Assembly: GCA_001972305.1 (NCBI GenBank) | Contig: BDDD01003342.1 | Coordinates: 118,176 to 182,175 of the forward strand | Direction: 5' to 3' | Origin: Cephalotus follicularis | Taxonomy: Eukaryota; Streptophyta; Magnoliopsida; Oxalidales; Cephalotaceae | Length of the DNA: 64,000 nucleotides | Part shown: piece by piece, positions 46,571 through 58,429 of the stretch | Layout of the letters: every line of letters begins with the position of its first letter | Position numbering within the stretch: position 1 is the stretch's first letter | The notes under the pieces: generated by a model | Seen by the model: the letters and a program-made list of their open reading frames with translations, nothing else | Databases searched by the model: none | What the model was told of the DNA's origin: nothing | Position numbers and translations under genes: made by a program

Positions 46571-48590
46571 AACAATTTAAGGAACCATAATAAAAGACAA
46601 TGAGAGACAAATGATATAAACCCTTCATATATGGCATTGTAGATTAGGTCATCCTAGCGGGGCTAGATAAACATGATTGGTTAAGGATGGACTTTTGGAC
46701 ATCCAGGATGGGGAGTCCTTTCCAACGTGTGCACCATGTGTGATTGGTGAGATAACCAAATCTCCCTTCTCTGTGGATGTAGAAAGGGTAGTGGACATAA
46801 TAGTGATCTTGTCTACACCGACATTTGTGATTTAATGTTGGTCAATGCACATTAAGGTATTCTCTACTTCAATACCTTCACCGATGAATTGTCATGGTTT
46901 TGGTACATGTTTCGAGCGAAACACAAGTCTGAATTCTTTAAGAGTGACTCAAGGAATTTAGACACGAAGTAGATAAGCAAACAGGTTAAGTCCATTAAAC
47001 ACTTCGGTGGGACCGAGTGGGCTAATACATGTTAGCTGAATTCCAATATTATCTGAGAGGTAATGGAATTCTCTCTCAATAGATACCTCATGGAACACAC
47101 AGATGGGTGGATATCCGAACAGAGGAAACGGACCTTGTTATATATAGTCCAGTCCATAATTTCTTTTACATATCTCCTTCTAGGTTATGCGCAGCAGTTG
47201 GCAGCGTACATCCTGAACCGAATTCCTTTGAAATTCGTCCCCTCCATACCTTATAAGGTATCATGTGATCAGTGAGATAATTAATGGAGGAAACCCAGCC
47301 TAAACCATTTGTGGGTTAAGGGCTATCCGGCTTATGTAAGAAGGCGGGAACCTTCTAAGCTGGAGGCACGATAGGACCTTTTTCGGTTTGTGGGAATTCC
47401 TAAGAAAAGATTAGGATATGATTTCTACCATCCCAGCGGACAAAAGGTGTTTGTTTCGCGTACTGTAAAATTCCTAGTGAGGGAATACCTTATTGCAGGA
47501 AGCAGTGGGATTAAGGTGTAACTAAGAGAGTTACCACTGGGTGGAAACCCACAAAACGATAAGGAATTAGAGGTGGAACCCTCTACAGACACAGTCGGGA
47601 AATGATCCTAACATGAGATGGAATCTCAACAATAAATGCTTTGTGTCTACCGGATATAGGATAACCCAGAAATCACTATCTTGGTAATGTAAAATTAACC
47701 AAGAAATTCACTATGAAAGGATTTGGGAGAGACTTCCTACGTTTTGAGAATGAAGATCTAAAGAGATAGATCAAGTACATTGTTCGGACTTTCCCAAAGC
47801 CAGTACATCAACAGAGTGCTAAAATGGTATGGCGTGAGAATTCCATATATGACCTACTGCCACTTGGTCAAGAAATTCACATTTCAAAGAGGTTGTCTTC
47901 ACAGACTTTTGAGGAGAGAATATATGTGAGTTATGAGCCTAATGCTTCAGTTGTGAGCTCCATAATGTATGCCATACTTGGTACTTGGCCTGATGTCGGA
48001 TATGCCTTGTGTATGACTAGTCGATTTTAGTCCGATCCCGGTGAAGGGCACTGGAAAATAATCAAAAATACCTGAGAGAGACTCAAGATTTCTTTTTGAC
48101 ATATGGAGATGATAGTGAGCTGAGACTTAAGGGTTTTATCAACTCTAGTTTCAACAGTGATCTGGATGATCACAAATCCGTTTCAGGAACGGAGGTGCTG
48201 TGAGTTGGAGGGGTTCAAAGCAGTAGAGGACTGCAGACTCCATCATGGAATAAGAGTATGTTTCAATATTTGATACCAATATATGAGTTGTTTAGAAGTG
48301 GAGGTTCATAGCGGAACTTTATGTGGTTCCAGCCGTCATTCGTCCAGTTTTGGTGTACTGTCAAGACGATGGAGGCCTTTGCACAAGCCAAGTCTCATTA
48401 CTGCTCCATACATATGCAGTGACGGTATCATTAGATTATATGTTTAGTGAGATCATATATAGAGGAAATGTTGTATTAGAGAGAGTAGCAAGGGTAACGA
48501 ACTTAGCAGACCCACTGACCAATGCCATGACCAGTACTCATGAGACGGTTAAAGTACAATATGCTTAGGCTGTAGGTCTTCGTGGCTTTA
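46571..48590 (+). pseudogene. Element E integrase, RT and RNase H remnants
   Basis: Near 46630 the sequence reads WHCRLGHPSGA (GAG-pre-integrase) and then TCAPCVIGEITKSPFSVD. The frame 47063-47275 contains SEQRKRTLLYIVQSIISFTY and GYAQQLAAYILNRIPLKFVP, matching the copia integrase core. After GIPKKRLGYDFYHPSGQKVF (about 47390) most of RT is missing. The sequence resumes at its end with DRSSTLFGLSQSQYINRVLK (about 47770) and YAILGTWPDVGYALCMTSRF (47970-48030), which leads into RNase H. Stops and frameshifts occur throughout. Confidence 0.8.
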
Positions 48591-48606
48591 GGGCCAAGTG
48601 GGAGTT
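48591..48606 (+). other. Polypurine tract of element E
   Basis: GGGCCAAGTGGGAGTT lies directly before the 3' LTR start. Confidence 0.8.
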
Positions 48607-50519
48607 TGTTAGATTAGGGGTGTCCCTACAAGTCGCGTGGTGGTTGTAAGCATGCATATAATACACTCCTTGAATCTACATTCTTAGTTCCAGTTATGTT
48701 TTATGTGCATATTACAGTATCATTGGCATCTGCTATATGTATTATCCCTAACCGTTCCTACGGATTAGTTGATCACCATATTGACTGAATACACATATTG
48801 CACCCTGTCGATAAAGGGTTGGATCTCATGCCAGGGAGGTTATGAGAACGAGATCCTTACTCTCTTCTGACAAAACGTTCCAAGTCATATCGTGGCTCTT
48901 TTGATAGTCTGAGACTATTAGGATGGTCGTACCAGGACTTAGGGATGTTCTGAGAAATTTATCACTGTACCGGAACTAACCGGGCTTTCGGGTCCCACCT
49001 AGTTTTGGATGTCAGGGGACATGTCATTTAGTGAGAAATTAGCATCGAGAGAGATGTTACTTTACTAGTGAACGTTTTATTTGATGAACATGTATCACTT
49101 TGGAAATGAGTTCAAGCATCACCATAATAGAATGTTCCATGTGAAGGGTTGTTTGTTTAACGAATGAGTATAGTGGGTACTTATTTGTTGAGAGAGCTTA
49201 AGGCCTAGTGGATTTAATGATGGTAGACTTTGGAGCTCGCCTGCAAACCTCAAAGCGGAGGTCGGAGCTCAAAATCAGAGGTCAGACCTCAAATTCTTAG
49301 ACCTCAAAGTCAAACCTCAGACCTCGCAAGCGAAGGTCAGACCTAAAAGTCAGACCTTAGACCTCGGAGGTAGAGGTCGGAGCTCACAGTCAGACCTCGG
49401 AGGTACAGGTCAAAGCTCTGTCGAAGAGTTCAGGAATCGAAGTCAGACCTCAGAGGAAGAGGTCAGAGCTCGAAGTCATATCTCACAGCTCGCATGCAGA
49501 CCTCAGTGGTAGAGGTCAGAGCTCATAGGTGGTCCGTTATTGGGCTTAAGGATTACCAGCCCAAACATTAGTCCACAACAACTTTTGTTGACCTTTGTGG
49601 AAACAAGTGGCAACGGGGTTATGTGGAGAAGGTAAAGAGAGAAAGGATAAGAAAAGTTTAAAACAGATATTTTCCTTGTACTGACTTATGGAACAGAATT
49701 AGCACACTTCCTTCTCTCAACCTTCTAAACCCGTAAAAAGCTCTCTCTCATTCTTCTCTTCCTTTATGCCGTCTATTAGTCTTCCTTTGGAGGACATAGG
49801 CAGAGTTGGTAGCTCTTGAAGAGTAGAGAACAAATCAACCTCCTCTTACCCTCCATGATCATGATAGGTGGAGATAATTCACACTCTGTATTTTATCTTT
49901 ACATATTGTGATCCTTAGTTTAGGGGTTATACACAAACCTCCTCCATCTTCAAAGTGCCTTCACAAAGGATGATGGCTGTGAGCAATGGAGCAACTTTTA
50001 TAAAGATGGAAGCTTGGATTTAAAGGTAGAGGGAGCACACCAAGGAAGGAGTATAAGACTTTTGGTAAGTGCTTCTACGTCTCCTTCTTTCTTCTTTTGG
50101 TTGAGGTAGCTTCGGGTTCTAGCTAGGGTTGGTATACCCTAGCCGAACCATAAGGGTTCTTAGAGGGAACTCTGGCTAACCTTTGGGTTTAGGCTTGATG
50201 CCCACGGGTTGGATGATATGGATTAGGGTTTTGGTGTGCGAATCACAATCTGTTACTTTGTATGGCCAAAGCTCGAGTTAGCAAAACCCTTGCTTCTACC
50301 CGTGCCCATTCATGCTTGGATGATCAGTTAGCATGGTTCGATTAAAAGCTACATTAGTGATCCTTGGCCTATTTGTGCAATTATGGACTTTGTATTCTAG
50401 TACGTCCCATTGCTTGGGGACTTTTGGGTTAAAAATTTTTCAATGCAACCCTTAACCTGAAGTTCGTAAATGTACCTTTTTCGCATAGAGCCAGCCCCTG
50501 GTTAAGGTCTTTTTCAACA
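48607..50519 (+). repeat. 3' LTR of element E, with internal deletion
   Basis: 1913 bp, matching the 5' LTR at both sides of a 0.73-kb deletion at about 48889. The junction lies in a TCATA that occurs at both breakpoints of the 5' copy. Confidence 0.9.
49225..49535 (+). repeat. GAGGTCAGACCTC array in the element E 3' LTR
   Basis: Same motif as 34040-34440 but with fewer and rearranged copies; the exact 40-bp duplication of the 5' copy is missing. Confidence 0.85.
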
Positions 50520-51082
50520 TGATGGGCATCAAAACAACACCAAAATAACCCCAAAAGCTCACAACAAGGTCACAATTTTTTACACCGAAATGAAGCCACC
50601 TTCGATCTTCAAAACTAGGCATCAAAAGAATAATCTATTGGTGAGAAAAGGTCAAGCAAAATCTCAATGCAAGATTTTGCTCCACCCAAAATCACCAAGG
50701 CTATGGCAAGTGGAGAAGATGAGAGAATATGAGAGAAGAAGAAAAAAAAACTCCAAGCTTCCTTAATCTTCACCATGGCATAACCCTACACCAAGAGAAT
50801 GGCCTCTCAGTTGCATTTTCTCTTCAAGACCGAAACTTCTTTGTGATCTTCTCTTCAGTTTTCTTTATGGTCGAAAATTCTTTGTGATCTTCTCTTCAAT
50901 TTCTTTTTACTCCATAATAGAATGTTCTTGCAAAGAATGTCTTCTACTTTCTTCATAGTTTGGCCACACAAGGAAGTAATGAATGAAGAAGGCAATTTCA
51001 ACTTGACTACTCTTCTCATACTTGTCACCAAGTGACATGTATGGGACACATGTCACTTGGCTTGCCACCAAGTGACATGTGT
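50520..51082 (-). repeat. 5' LTR of element D, middle segment
   Basis: Continues the D LTR right of E; matches about 25110-25600 of the 3' LTR. It ends with the TGTGT duplication (51078-51082) of solo LTR G. Confidence 0.9.
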
Positions 51083-52269
51083 TGTCACACCCCGTTCCCA
51101 TAACTACAATAAAAGTGGTGGCAATCAACATATAAATCCGGCTTATGCAATGTACCATAAATTTAAAACTTTCCATAGCCATTAACAACTTGCGGAAGCA
51201 TTTAAATATAAGCCGAAATAAAATGTGACATGCATCCCATACTACATGCTACAACGATAAACATCATCAAAGTTAACTGCCCTTAAACGGAGCATGAACA
51301 ATATTCATCAATAACATCGATTCATTTATTACAATTATCCAAAAACGTTTCTCAAAAGTAAAACAACATAAACTCCACTTTGCTCCACGGAGCTCAACGG
51401 TAATAATCCGCTGCATCAACCTGAAATCAATCTGAAACTGTAGGGGGGTTAGCCTTTGTCCTCACTCGGCTAAGATATAAACATGATTTGGGGTCAACGA
51501 TAAAGAATGCTATGTAATGAATGCAACATGATGTAATAAATACTATATCCCGATGCATATATATATATTATATATATATATACATATGTACCCAACCACA
51601 ATGTCACAGTTCACGATGTCACAATTCACGGTCTCAAACAAGTCCAAAGGACTACACAATACTCGGTTCACGGTTCACGGTGGGTACAAAGAGCATCGCC
51701 AACTCCTGGCCCCAACGTCGTACTCCTGTCATCGGCCCCGACTCCGGACGGCACGAAGCAGGTCATGGCACAGTGAGTCACCCAGCCAACTCCTGGCCCC
51801 TGAGTCAACCCGACCACTAGTCATCGCTGGCATCTCCGCCACGCAACTAGTACGGCCACAAACACAATCACAATCAATATCACAGTCAGTCATCACAATC
51901 ACAATCATCTCGATGCTCAATCAGTTTTCCAAGTAAATTTATAAAACAAAGATACTTGAAAACAAACTCATTTTCACGATGTCACGGTCCTCGATTCAAG
52001 ATGTTACAAAACCCATTTCACGATGTTTACAAAACTCAGTTCACGATGTTTGGAAGCCATTTTCACAGTCCTTCGAAAATATATATTTGCTTGAACATAC
52101 ATTTTCGTGTAAAATAATGATTTATAATGATCATGAATGCACTTCCAAAAGGATGATACAACAGTTCACAATCAATTATCACGATGCACAATCAGTTCAC
52201 CATAGTTCATAATCAACAATACACAGGCACAATCACAATTCAAGATGCATACACATGCCCACAATGCAA

Positions 52270-52780
52270 GACAGACACAAACAATCGGCTGTCCCTCACT
52301 GACGGTCGGTTGTTTTCCTTCAACAGTCGGCTGTCCTAAACTGGCAGTCGGCTGCCCACACTCAACAGTCGGCTGTCATCCTTGACAGTCGACTGTTCAT
52401 ACCCAACAGTCGGCCGCTGGCCTACAGCAGTCGGCTACTCAAGCCTCTGCAGGCATTTCTCAGTCACACACATGGACAGTCGACTGGCTCCCAAGCACAG
52501 TCGGATGGATCCATTGAGTAGTCGGATGTTCATACTGAACAGTCGACTGGCGCACTCGAGCAGTCGACTGTCCTCTTGGACAGTCGGCTGGATTCTGCAG
52601 ACAGTGCAGAAAAACAGCAGCACAACAAAGCCACAACTCACAACGATCCATTCTAACACACAACGAATCATAGCGTCGACCTTATCTCTAAGTGTCGACG
52701 TTTATCACGAAGCAGGACTCATTCTCCGTATAACAATCTATAGCGTCGACCCTTCTTTCCTAACCGTTGACGGTTGAGCG
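52270..52780 (-). repeat. CAGTCGGCTG and GCGTCGACC arrays in solo LTR G
   Basis: About twenty CAGTCGGCTG or CAGTCGACTG copies lie between 52280 and 52600. Three copies of the other motif, AGCGTCGACC or TGTCGACG, follow at 52670-52760, so one LTR holds both motif types. Confidence 0.85.
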
Positions 52781-53489
52781 AACCAAAACATGGTTCCTTC
52801 AACATGTCTCAAAACCGATCGAGTTCAAGGCATACAACACATGCAATCTGATCTACAATCATCGTAAATCACAATATGCATAATGGGTTAACAATTCATA
52901 GAAACCCTAACACAGTCACACAATTCACAATCCACAGCCCACAATCATTCCAAGACACGATATGCACGCATTTCATCAAGGAACATTTATTATAATTGAA
53001 CTCAAACCACATTTATAAAATCCCCTACCTGTTACAGCAGTAACAACCGTACAGTCGAGCTGCACGTTCAATTTCCGAACCTTTTCGATAATCGTTGAAC
53101 CGAAGCAGGTTCTTGTCGATTGATCAAGTCCCTCACTGCCAAATCCAATTGCCACTCACACACTGCACATACAACACATTTCCGTTATGTTCGACACACA
53201 AAACATTTCCGTCGCCGAAACGTCGGTCGGATTCCAACCGACACAACCAGGCGGTGAAACACCCATCAACGGGTTCTACATTGAACGGTCTACTCAAAAC
53301 TAGTCGAGACTCGCCAGGAATCGGCGCCGAAAGCCGCGCCACGGCCGACAGCGAGTCGTGACTCACTGAGTCAACTCGCCGGACCTCCACAGGTCCGATC
53401 ACCACCCAAAACGCTACACATTCACCAGTCCTACACGTCACTGCCCGTGACTCGCCAAGACTCGATGCCAAACGCGCCGTCTCAGATGA

Positions 53490-53520
53490 CAGTGAGTCGA
53501 CTCGCTGAGTCGACTCAGTC
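53490..53520. repeat. Paired GAGTCGACTC palindromes
   Basis: GAGTCGACTC at 53494-53503 and TGAGTCGACTCA at 53506-53517 are perfect palindromes with the GTCGAC core, in the GC-rich part of solo LTR G. Degenerate ACTCGCC and GAGTCGTGACTCA copies surround them (53310-53470). Confidence 0.75.
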
Positions 53521-54189
53521 AAGCCATTCCGGCCAAATCACGCCTCACCGGTGGTGGAAATGGGTAGAGCGGACCTTCTACACCATAACCCACGCCATCC
53601 GCGACGCTAACGGCGGCGGGAATCGCCGGGAGGAGGCGCGACAATGGCGGGGAAGAAGAAGAAAAAGAGAAGAAAAAGAGAAGAAGGGGGAGGAGGTTAC
53701 TGGTCGGTGGCGTGCCTGGGTCGACCGGCGTGCTCTCCCAGTCCAGTAGCTGGCTCCAGCGTCCTCTCTCTTCCTCTGCTCTGATCTCTCTCCCAATCTC
53801 TCTCTCTCTCTCTCTGGCGCGGGCGCCTGGTGCGCCCGCTGTCTCTTTCTTTGCACGGGCGCGTGATGCGCCCGTGTCTCTCCCTATCCCTTCCTTTATT
53901 TTACTTCCCCCTTAGTATTTTCTGGTAAAATACTAAGGTCTGGGTCCCGATTTTTCCGTGAATCGCGACATAAATTATCCGAACAACCACCAAAATAATT
54001 GCAATAATATTGCGAGCATTTGGGCTTTATCGTCGCGCATTAAAAATAGGCTTTATTAGCCGTCTTAGCTAACACGATTACGACTTAAATGCGTAATGCC
54101 TTTTTATTACACCGGGCCTCTATCGATTTTATTACGATCGTACACGTACCAATTTCATAATATTTATTTATGAAATTCGGGGCGTTACA

Positions 54190-55431
54190 TGTGTCCTACA
54201 CATGTCATTAGGTATGCTATATAAATGACATGTGTCCTAGACACATGTCACTTTGTCATCAAGTGACATCTGTCCTACACATGTCACTTCCTGATGATCG
54301 GAAGGGACCCGAAAGTCCAGAATAAAATCGATAATGTTAGAAAATTACTGCAGCGCTCCTACGCACAGGTAAAATTATCGTAAATTGTCCCCGACTATTT
54401 TAACAACCCTAAAATTATGTTCAACATATTTCAGGTATGGAAATTAATCCCAGATTAATTTCCCACATCGTACGCCTGTTTCTGACACATCAGGTACTTT
54501 TTTTTGTCGACGATTACCATGTACTATAATCCCTCGTCATCCCGGCTCCAACCGCGGCATAGGATAAGGATACGTGTGAACCCTAGTTTTGTCTGATGCT
54601 TATACGTCTTTAAACTCATTACGACTATCGGCGGACTTTTCCCCGGAAACCTAGTTTCCAATCCCCATAACCTGCGCAAGTATTTTTCAGTCCGTAATGA
54701 ATACATATAGCATAAAGCATATCACCCTCGCTACAGGTGTGACGATTCCATCTTGGGTACTCACCTACATTCATGCAGAGTCGGTAAGGCCATAAGACAG
54801 CCTGTTTTCCAGCCCAGTGAGAGGACTGGGTAGGGCAGAGATCAAAGCCAAGCTTTCTCTACATAATATAGAGCAACAGCTTAGGTCTAAGGATCAGACA
54901 AATCCTTTAAGATCCTACTAGGTGCTAAGTGCCTATACACTACCGTCACAGATAGGAATCGCTACTGACACGGGATTAACGACCATCCAAATAGCGTTCC
55001 TATGGTGGGTCAGGTTCAGTGTACATGCTCCTAACATGTACCCCGCATTAGCTATAGGGTTCCTCCCAAGTGGCAATGAGATACTCCACTCTCCAACCCA
55101 CGAGAGCAAGCATAACGCAGAAAGTCTAATCAGTTCACTTATGCCCCATATAAGTGAACCTCCGACTTGAAACGGTTTAGTCACAGGGAATAAGGGAGTC
55201 GTTCTCATAGCCCCTAGACCCGACATCTAACCTTTGATGTAACTGGGTACCATATGTGTAAGCAGATAATAAATTTAAATTGCTTTGATGATGTGATAAA
55301 ACACATACAGCTTGCCAGTATAAAATAAAGTATGCACATATGTCACATAAATGGAATAAAAAAAATTAACACAGAGATAATAACAGCTACATCCAACCAC
55401 CCAGTGGCTTGACGGATCACCATCTCTAACA
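54190..55431 (-). repeat. 5' LTR of element D, proximal segment
   Basis: Completes the D 5' LTR; matches 25600-26785. It ends CATCTCTAACA and is followed by the CCTCT duplication. Confidence 0.9.
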
Positions 55432-55436
55432 CCTCT

Positions 55437-55623
55437 GTGCGCCACTGCTTATGGTTCCTCAGACATCAGTACCTGAAGACCTCAATGTTTCTTTCACTAT
55501 AGAATCAGAAGAGCAGGATCCCTGTGGAAGAATCGCCACTGAAGCCGACACATGTGGTGACACCACTACTCCACCCCTTCCAAAGCCAGGAGATGAAGAT
55601 GAACTAGAAACATACACTAAATA
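55437..55623 (+). pseudogene. Possible decayed exon, right part
   Basis: Continues the frame of 24452-24621 when element D is taken out: CAPLLMVPQTSVPEDLNVSF, then an acidic stretch with SEEQDPCGRIATEADTCGD, ending at a TAG (55621). The continuity over 60 codons supports former coding sequence; the family is unknown. Confidence 0.3.
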
Positions 55624-55929
55624 GCTATACGAGAAAGGAAGAAGGAGGGTGAGGGTGGGAGAGAGCAAGATGAAGGAATGGGAGAAGAAAAGAAGGAAAA
55701 GGTAAGGGTGAAGGAGAGCAGATCTGGTTAACAGGGAAGGTAAGAAAGAAGATGGAGCGAGAAAGCAAGCTGGATCAAAGGTTCGTTTGAAAAAACTGAG
55801 AATGGGATAGACTGTGTTGAGAGAAGGGGGACACTAATTCTCTCCACCGTTTTAAAGGGCCAAAAAAAAAGTAAGTACTCACTTTGAAATTCCTTCACAT
55901 TTCACAAATTCTTATTAGTTTGCCCATAT
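55624..55929. other. Purine-rich unassigned DNA
   Basis: GGAAGAAGGAGGGTGAGGG-type sequence with no frame of interest, up to the start of element C. Confidence 0.5.
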
Positions 55930-56442
55930 TGAATATTCATACGGGAAAAATCTTACCCAAAGTCAGTGCACATGTCTTCGTGAGAACAGGGCAGATGTCC
56001 TTCAGAGCCAAAGACACGTGATTGGGCATTACTACTTAAAATCTGGCAAAACGGCGCACAGTAACGACCAGGCACCAAATTCGATGGAGAATCAGGGAAA
56101 TGCCCGAGATACTCAGCATTTCCTTAGGGGCTCGTTTATCATCTCCGAAAGTCATGGCAGGAAGTTACAATCCAACTTCTATAAATACAAAAATCAACAA
56201 CATATCTCAGGTCCGCTATTTTTACATACACTAAAGCACCCTGTGTTCATTTTCTCTGCCTTTCACTAATTTTAACATCGAAGTGTCCCTGGGAGAAAAC
56301 CCTCTTGGACCTTCGACGAGTTTGTTCTATTTGTGCAAGGAAAATGACCCAACATCCATTCTCGGAGCATTTATAGTGTTTATCTCAACAAATCAAGCCC
56401 TTCCATGTAAGGGACGTTGAGAAGAGGTTTTTTGCATCAACA
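55930..56442 (+). repeat. 5' LTR of element C
   Basis: About 513 bp, TGAATATTCATACGGGAAAA to TTTGCATCAACA. The end motif and the CCTGGGAGAAAACC block parallel the LTRs of A and B. The left boundary is set by homology and could be off by a few bases. Confidence 0.75.
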
Positions 56443-56443
56443 A

Positions 56444-56464
56444 TTGGTGTCGTCTGTGAGAAAC
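56444..56464 (+). other. Primer binding site of element C
   Basis: TTGGTGTCGTCTGTGAGAA is a mutated version of the A/B site TTGGCGCCGTCTGTGGGAA. Confidence 0.7.
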
Positions 56465-56496
56465 GCTTCAAAAAACCTTCAGACTAAGACTCAATC

Positions 56497-58042
56497 ATGC
56501 CTCCGAGAAAAAACAACAACAACTCTGCAGTTGTTGGTAGCCAGGCTGCTACTGAGAATCAACCACCTGCCACCGGCCAGGTTGCTGTCATAACCGAGCA
56601 AGCTCCCATTACTAGGGAGCAATTCAGTCAGCTCCTCCAGGGAATGGAGCGCCTCACCAACTTGTTGGCAACCAATTTATCCAACCAGGATTACGTCAGA
56701 CCTGCCTGACCAATCATCCGAGAACAATCTGGTCCAAGCAGACAACTAGGGAGATCCAAAAGCCCCAAGGGGCCCGGTGAAACCCACCGAGGGGGCAAGG
56801 CACCCTCCGAGGTTGTCAGAGGTTAATACATCTCTGGGAGCAGAACCAAGGCGAAACCCACCGAAGAGGATCATGAGTCCCCCGAGGCGGTCAGGGATTG
56901 ATACATCCTTGAGGAGGAGACCATAAATTCATTCATCTCTGAGGGCTGAGTTCTCGACTTCCAGGGATCATAACAACCAACCTCGGTCTGAGTATCTCGA
57001 GCAGCAACCAATGGAAGTGGATCACCCAGTAGATGCCGAGGAGACCCGACCACGCTCCCACGCTTTGCGCAAGACTGAAACAGTGTGAGGGAGCAAGTCG
57101 GCCCATTCAGCCACATTGGCAGGGCAATCTCAAGTTCCTAGCAAGACTAAGAACATTGAGGACGTGAAGTAGGCCATCAATAGAAGGCTTGAAAAGATGG
57201 AGAAAAGGCTCCGAGAAGCCAAGCAGTCATAGGGGTACCTGTCCGAGGTACGCAATATCAGTGCCACTTTCTTCACATCTGACATCATGAAGGAACGTAT
57301 CCCTAGAGGATTCTGGTTCCCGAATCTCAAGGAGTATGATGGGTCCACGAACCCAATCCAGCACTTGCGCTACTACACCCAGGTCATGTTAGTGCACCAG
57401 ACCTCGGATGCGATCCTTTACTGAGGATTCCCGGCAACACTGACTGCAACAGCCTAGTCATGGTATTCAACTCTGCATGTGGGTTCGGTGGTAAGTTTCG
57501 AGCAGTTTATAGAACTGTTCATTACCAAGTTTCTTAAAAGTACCACTCAGAAGAGGAACTCTAGTCACCTGATTAATGTGGTGCAGGGGAAGGATGAGAC
57601 CCTTAGAGACCAGCTCACTAGATTTAACAAGGAGTCTCTGACGGTAAATGACTTAGAGCCATCTTTTACCCTGGTAGCTCTGACCAGCGGATTGAAGGAT
57701 AATTCACCCTTCACCTTCTCCCTTATGAAGAAACCTATTCAGGATATGGCAGATCTACTGAGACGGGCAGAGAAGTATGTGAACGCTGAAGAGGCGATGG
57801 CATCTAGGAAGCAAAAGACTTATTGGTCGGGCCATCAGGCGAAGAAATAGGAGCACTCACGAGGTGCTCAAGAGTCGAAAGAGAAGAGAAAGGATAGGTC
57901 AGAGCTTGCAAGAGATGACCTGAGACACAAGCTCTCCAAAAGGGAGGAATCTCCAAAAATGGGGGCACATATCCCCACTTAGCACAATTTTTCCCCTCTC
58001 CTAGATACACGCACCAGGATACTTACCGTGGAGAATGATAAG
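56497..58042 (+). pseudogene. Element C gag, main part
   Basis: Starts MPPRKNNNNSAVVGSQAATE and is open for 70 codons (EQAPITREQFSQLLQGMERL). After stops and frameshifts it continues with KRLREAKQS (about 57200) and a 123-codon block at 57479-57850 that contains FITKFLKSTTQKRNSSHLIN and DQLTRFNKESLTVNDLEPSF. It reaches LLDTRTRILTVENDK at the point where the solo LTR is inserted. This copy gives the clearest gag start of the three Tat elements. Confidence 0.87.
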
Positions 58043-58429
58043 TGTAATGACCAGAATTTTCATTAGAGATACTATTTATGGAATATGATTACTATGGTTA
58101 AGGTTGGAAAATATTTCAAGGGACCCGTGATATGACCCTAACGCTCGAGAGATTCGGGGTTTCCGCTCCCTGGTGAACAGACGGGGGGTCCCGCTACCCG
58201 GACAGCGGGCAGGGGCTCGGGGGTAGCACCCCCGGAAGAAAATCAAATTTGTCTATTTGTTTTGGACTAGAAATTTGTTTGTTATATGCTGAGGAATATG
58301 TTGTTTGCCTTGTAATTTGGACTTTGAAAGAACATAACTTGTTCTTTGATGTGAAGGAATGCTTAAGCAAAACATACAAGCAAAATAGTAGGATCAAAAC
58401 AGACAAAATATGTAAAACGGTCTTTTTGG

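Larger units (their letters stand above)
32687..50519 (+). mobile_element. Element E: Ty1/copia retrotransposon inside the 5' LTR of D
   Basis: Plus-strand element with 5' LTR 32687-35420, PBS, leader, gag and pol remnants, PPT and 3' LTR 48607-50519. Both LTRs start TGTTAGATTAGGGGTGTC (one difference in the 5' copy) and end TTTTTCAACA. The target in D (CCATTGGCA...CATCAAAAC) is split here, though the duplication is imperfect (TGGCA on the left, TGATGGGCA on the right). The internal region hosts element F and the solo LTR at 45276-46565, so the 17.8-kb span is composite. Confidence 0.9.
51083..54189 (-). mobile_element. Solo LTR G, chromovirus type related to element F
   Basis: A 3107-bp insertion in D with a perfect TGTGT duplication (51078-51082 and 54190-54194). 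On the minus strand it runs TGTAACGCCCCGAATTTC to GAACGGGGTGTGACA and shares the CCGAGTGAGGACAAAGGCTA block with the LTR of F. The sequence 53400-53900 is GC-rich with a (CT)n run at 53793-53816. The frames at 53095-53361, 53133-53522 and 53447-53749 are LTR sequence. No coding region remains. Confidence 0.88.
24622..55431 (-). mobile_element. Element D: Ty1/copia retrotransposon carrying nested insertions E, F, G
   Basis: D spans 30.8 kb as it stands, but only about 10 kb of this is its own sequence. Its ends are TGTTAGAGATG and GGTTTTCTAACA (minus strand), flanked by a perfect CCTCT duplication (24617-24621 and 55432-55436). The 3' LTR is 24622-26785. The internal region 26786-32199 has PPT, RNase H, RT, integrase, gag and PBS remnants in copia order on the minus strand. 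The 5' LTR is split into 32200-32686, 50520-51082 and 54190-55431 by element E and solo LTR G. All coding regions are heavily decayed. Confidence 0.92.

Noticed and set aside
32682-50528. A perfect target duplication for element E
   Set aside because: Left TGGCA and right TGATG/GGGCA do not match exactly, so I report E's boundaries from its LTR ends only.
53133-53749. Two frames in the GC-rich block that could be a small gene
   Set aside because: They lie wholly inside solo LTR G between its target duplications and overlap on opposite strands; low-complexity Arg/Glu and Ser/Leu content.
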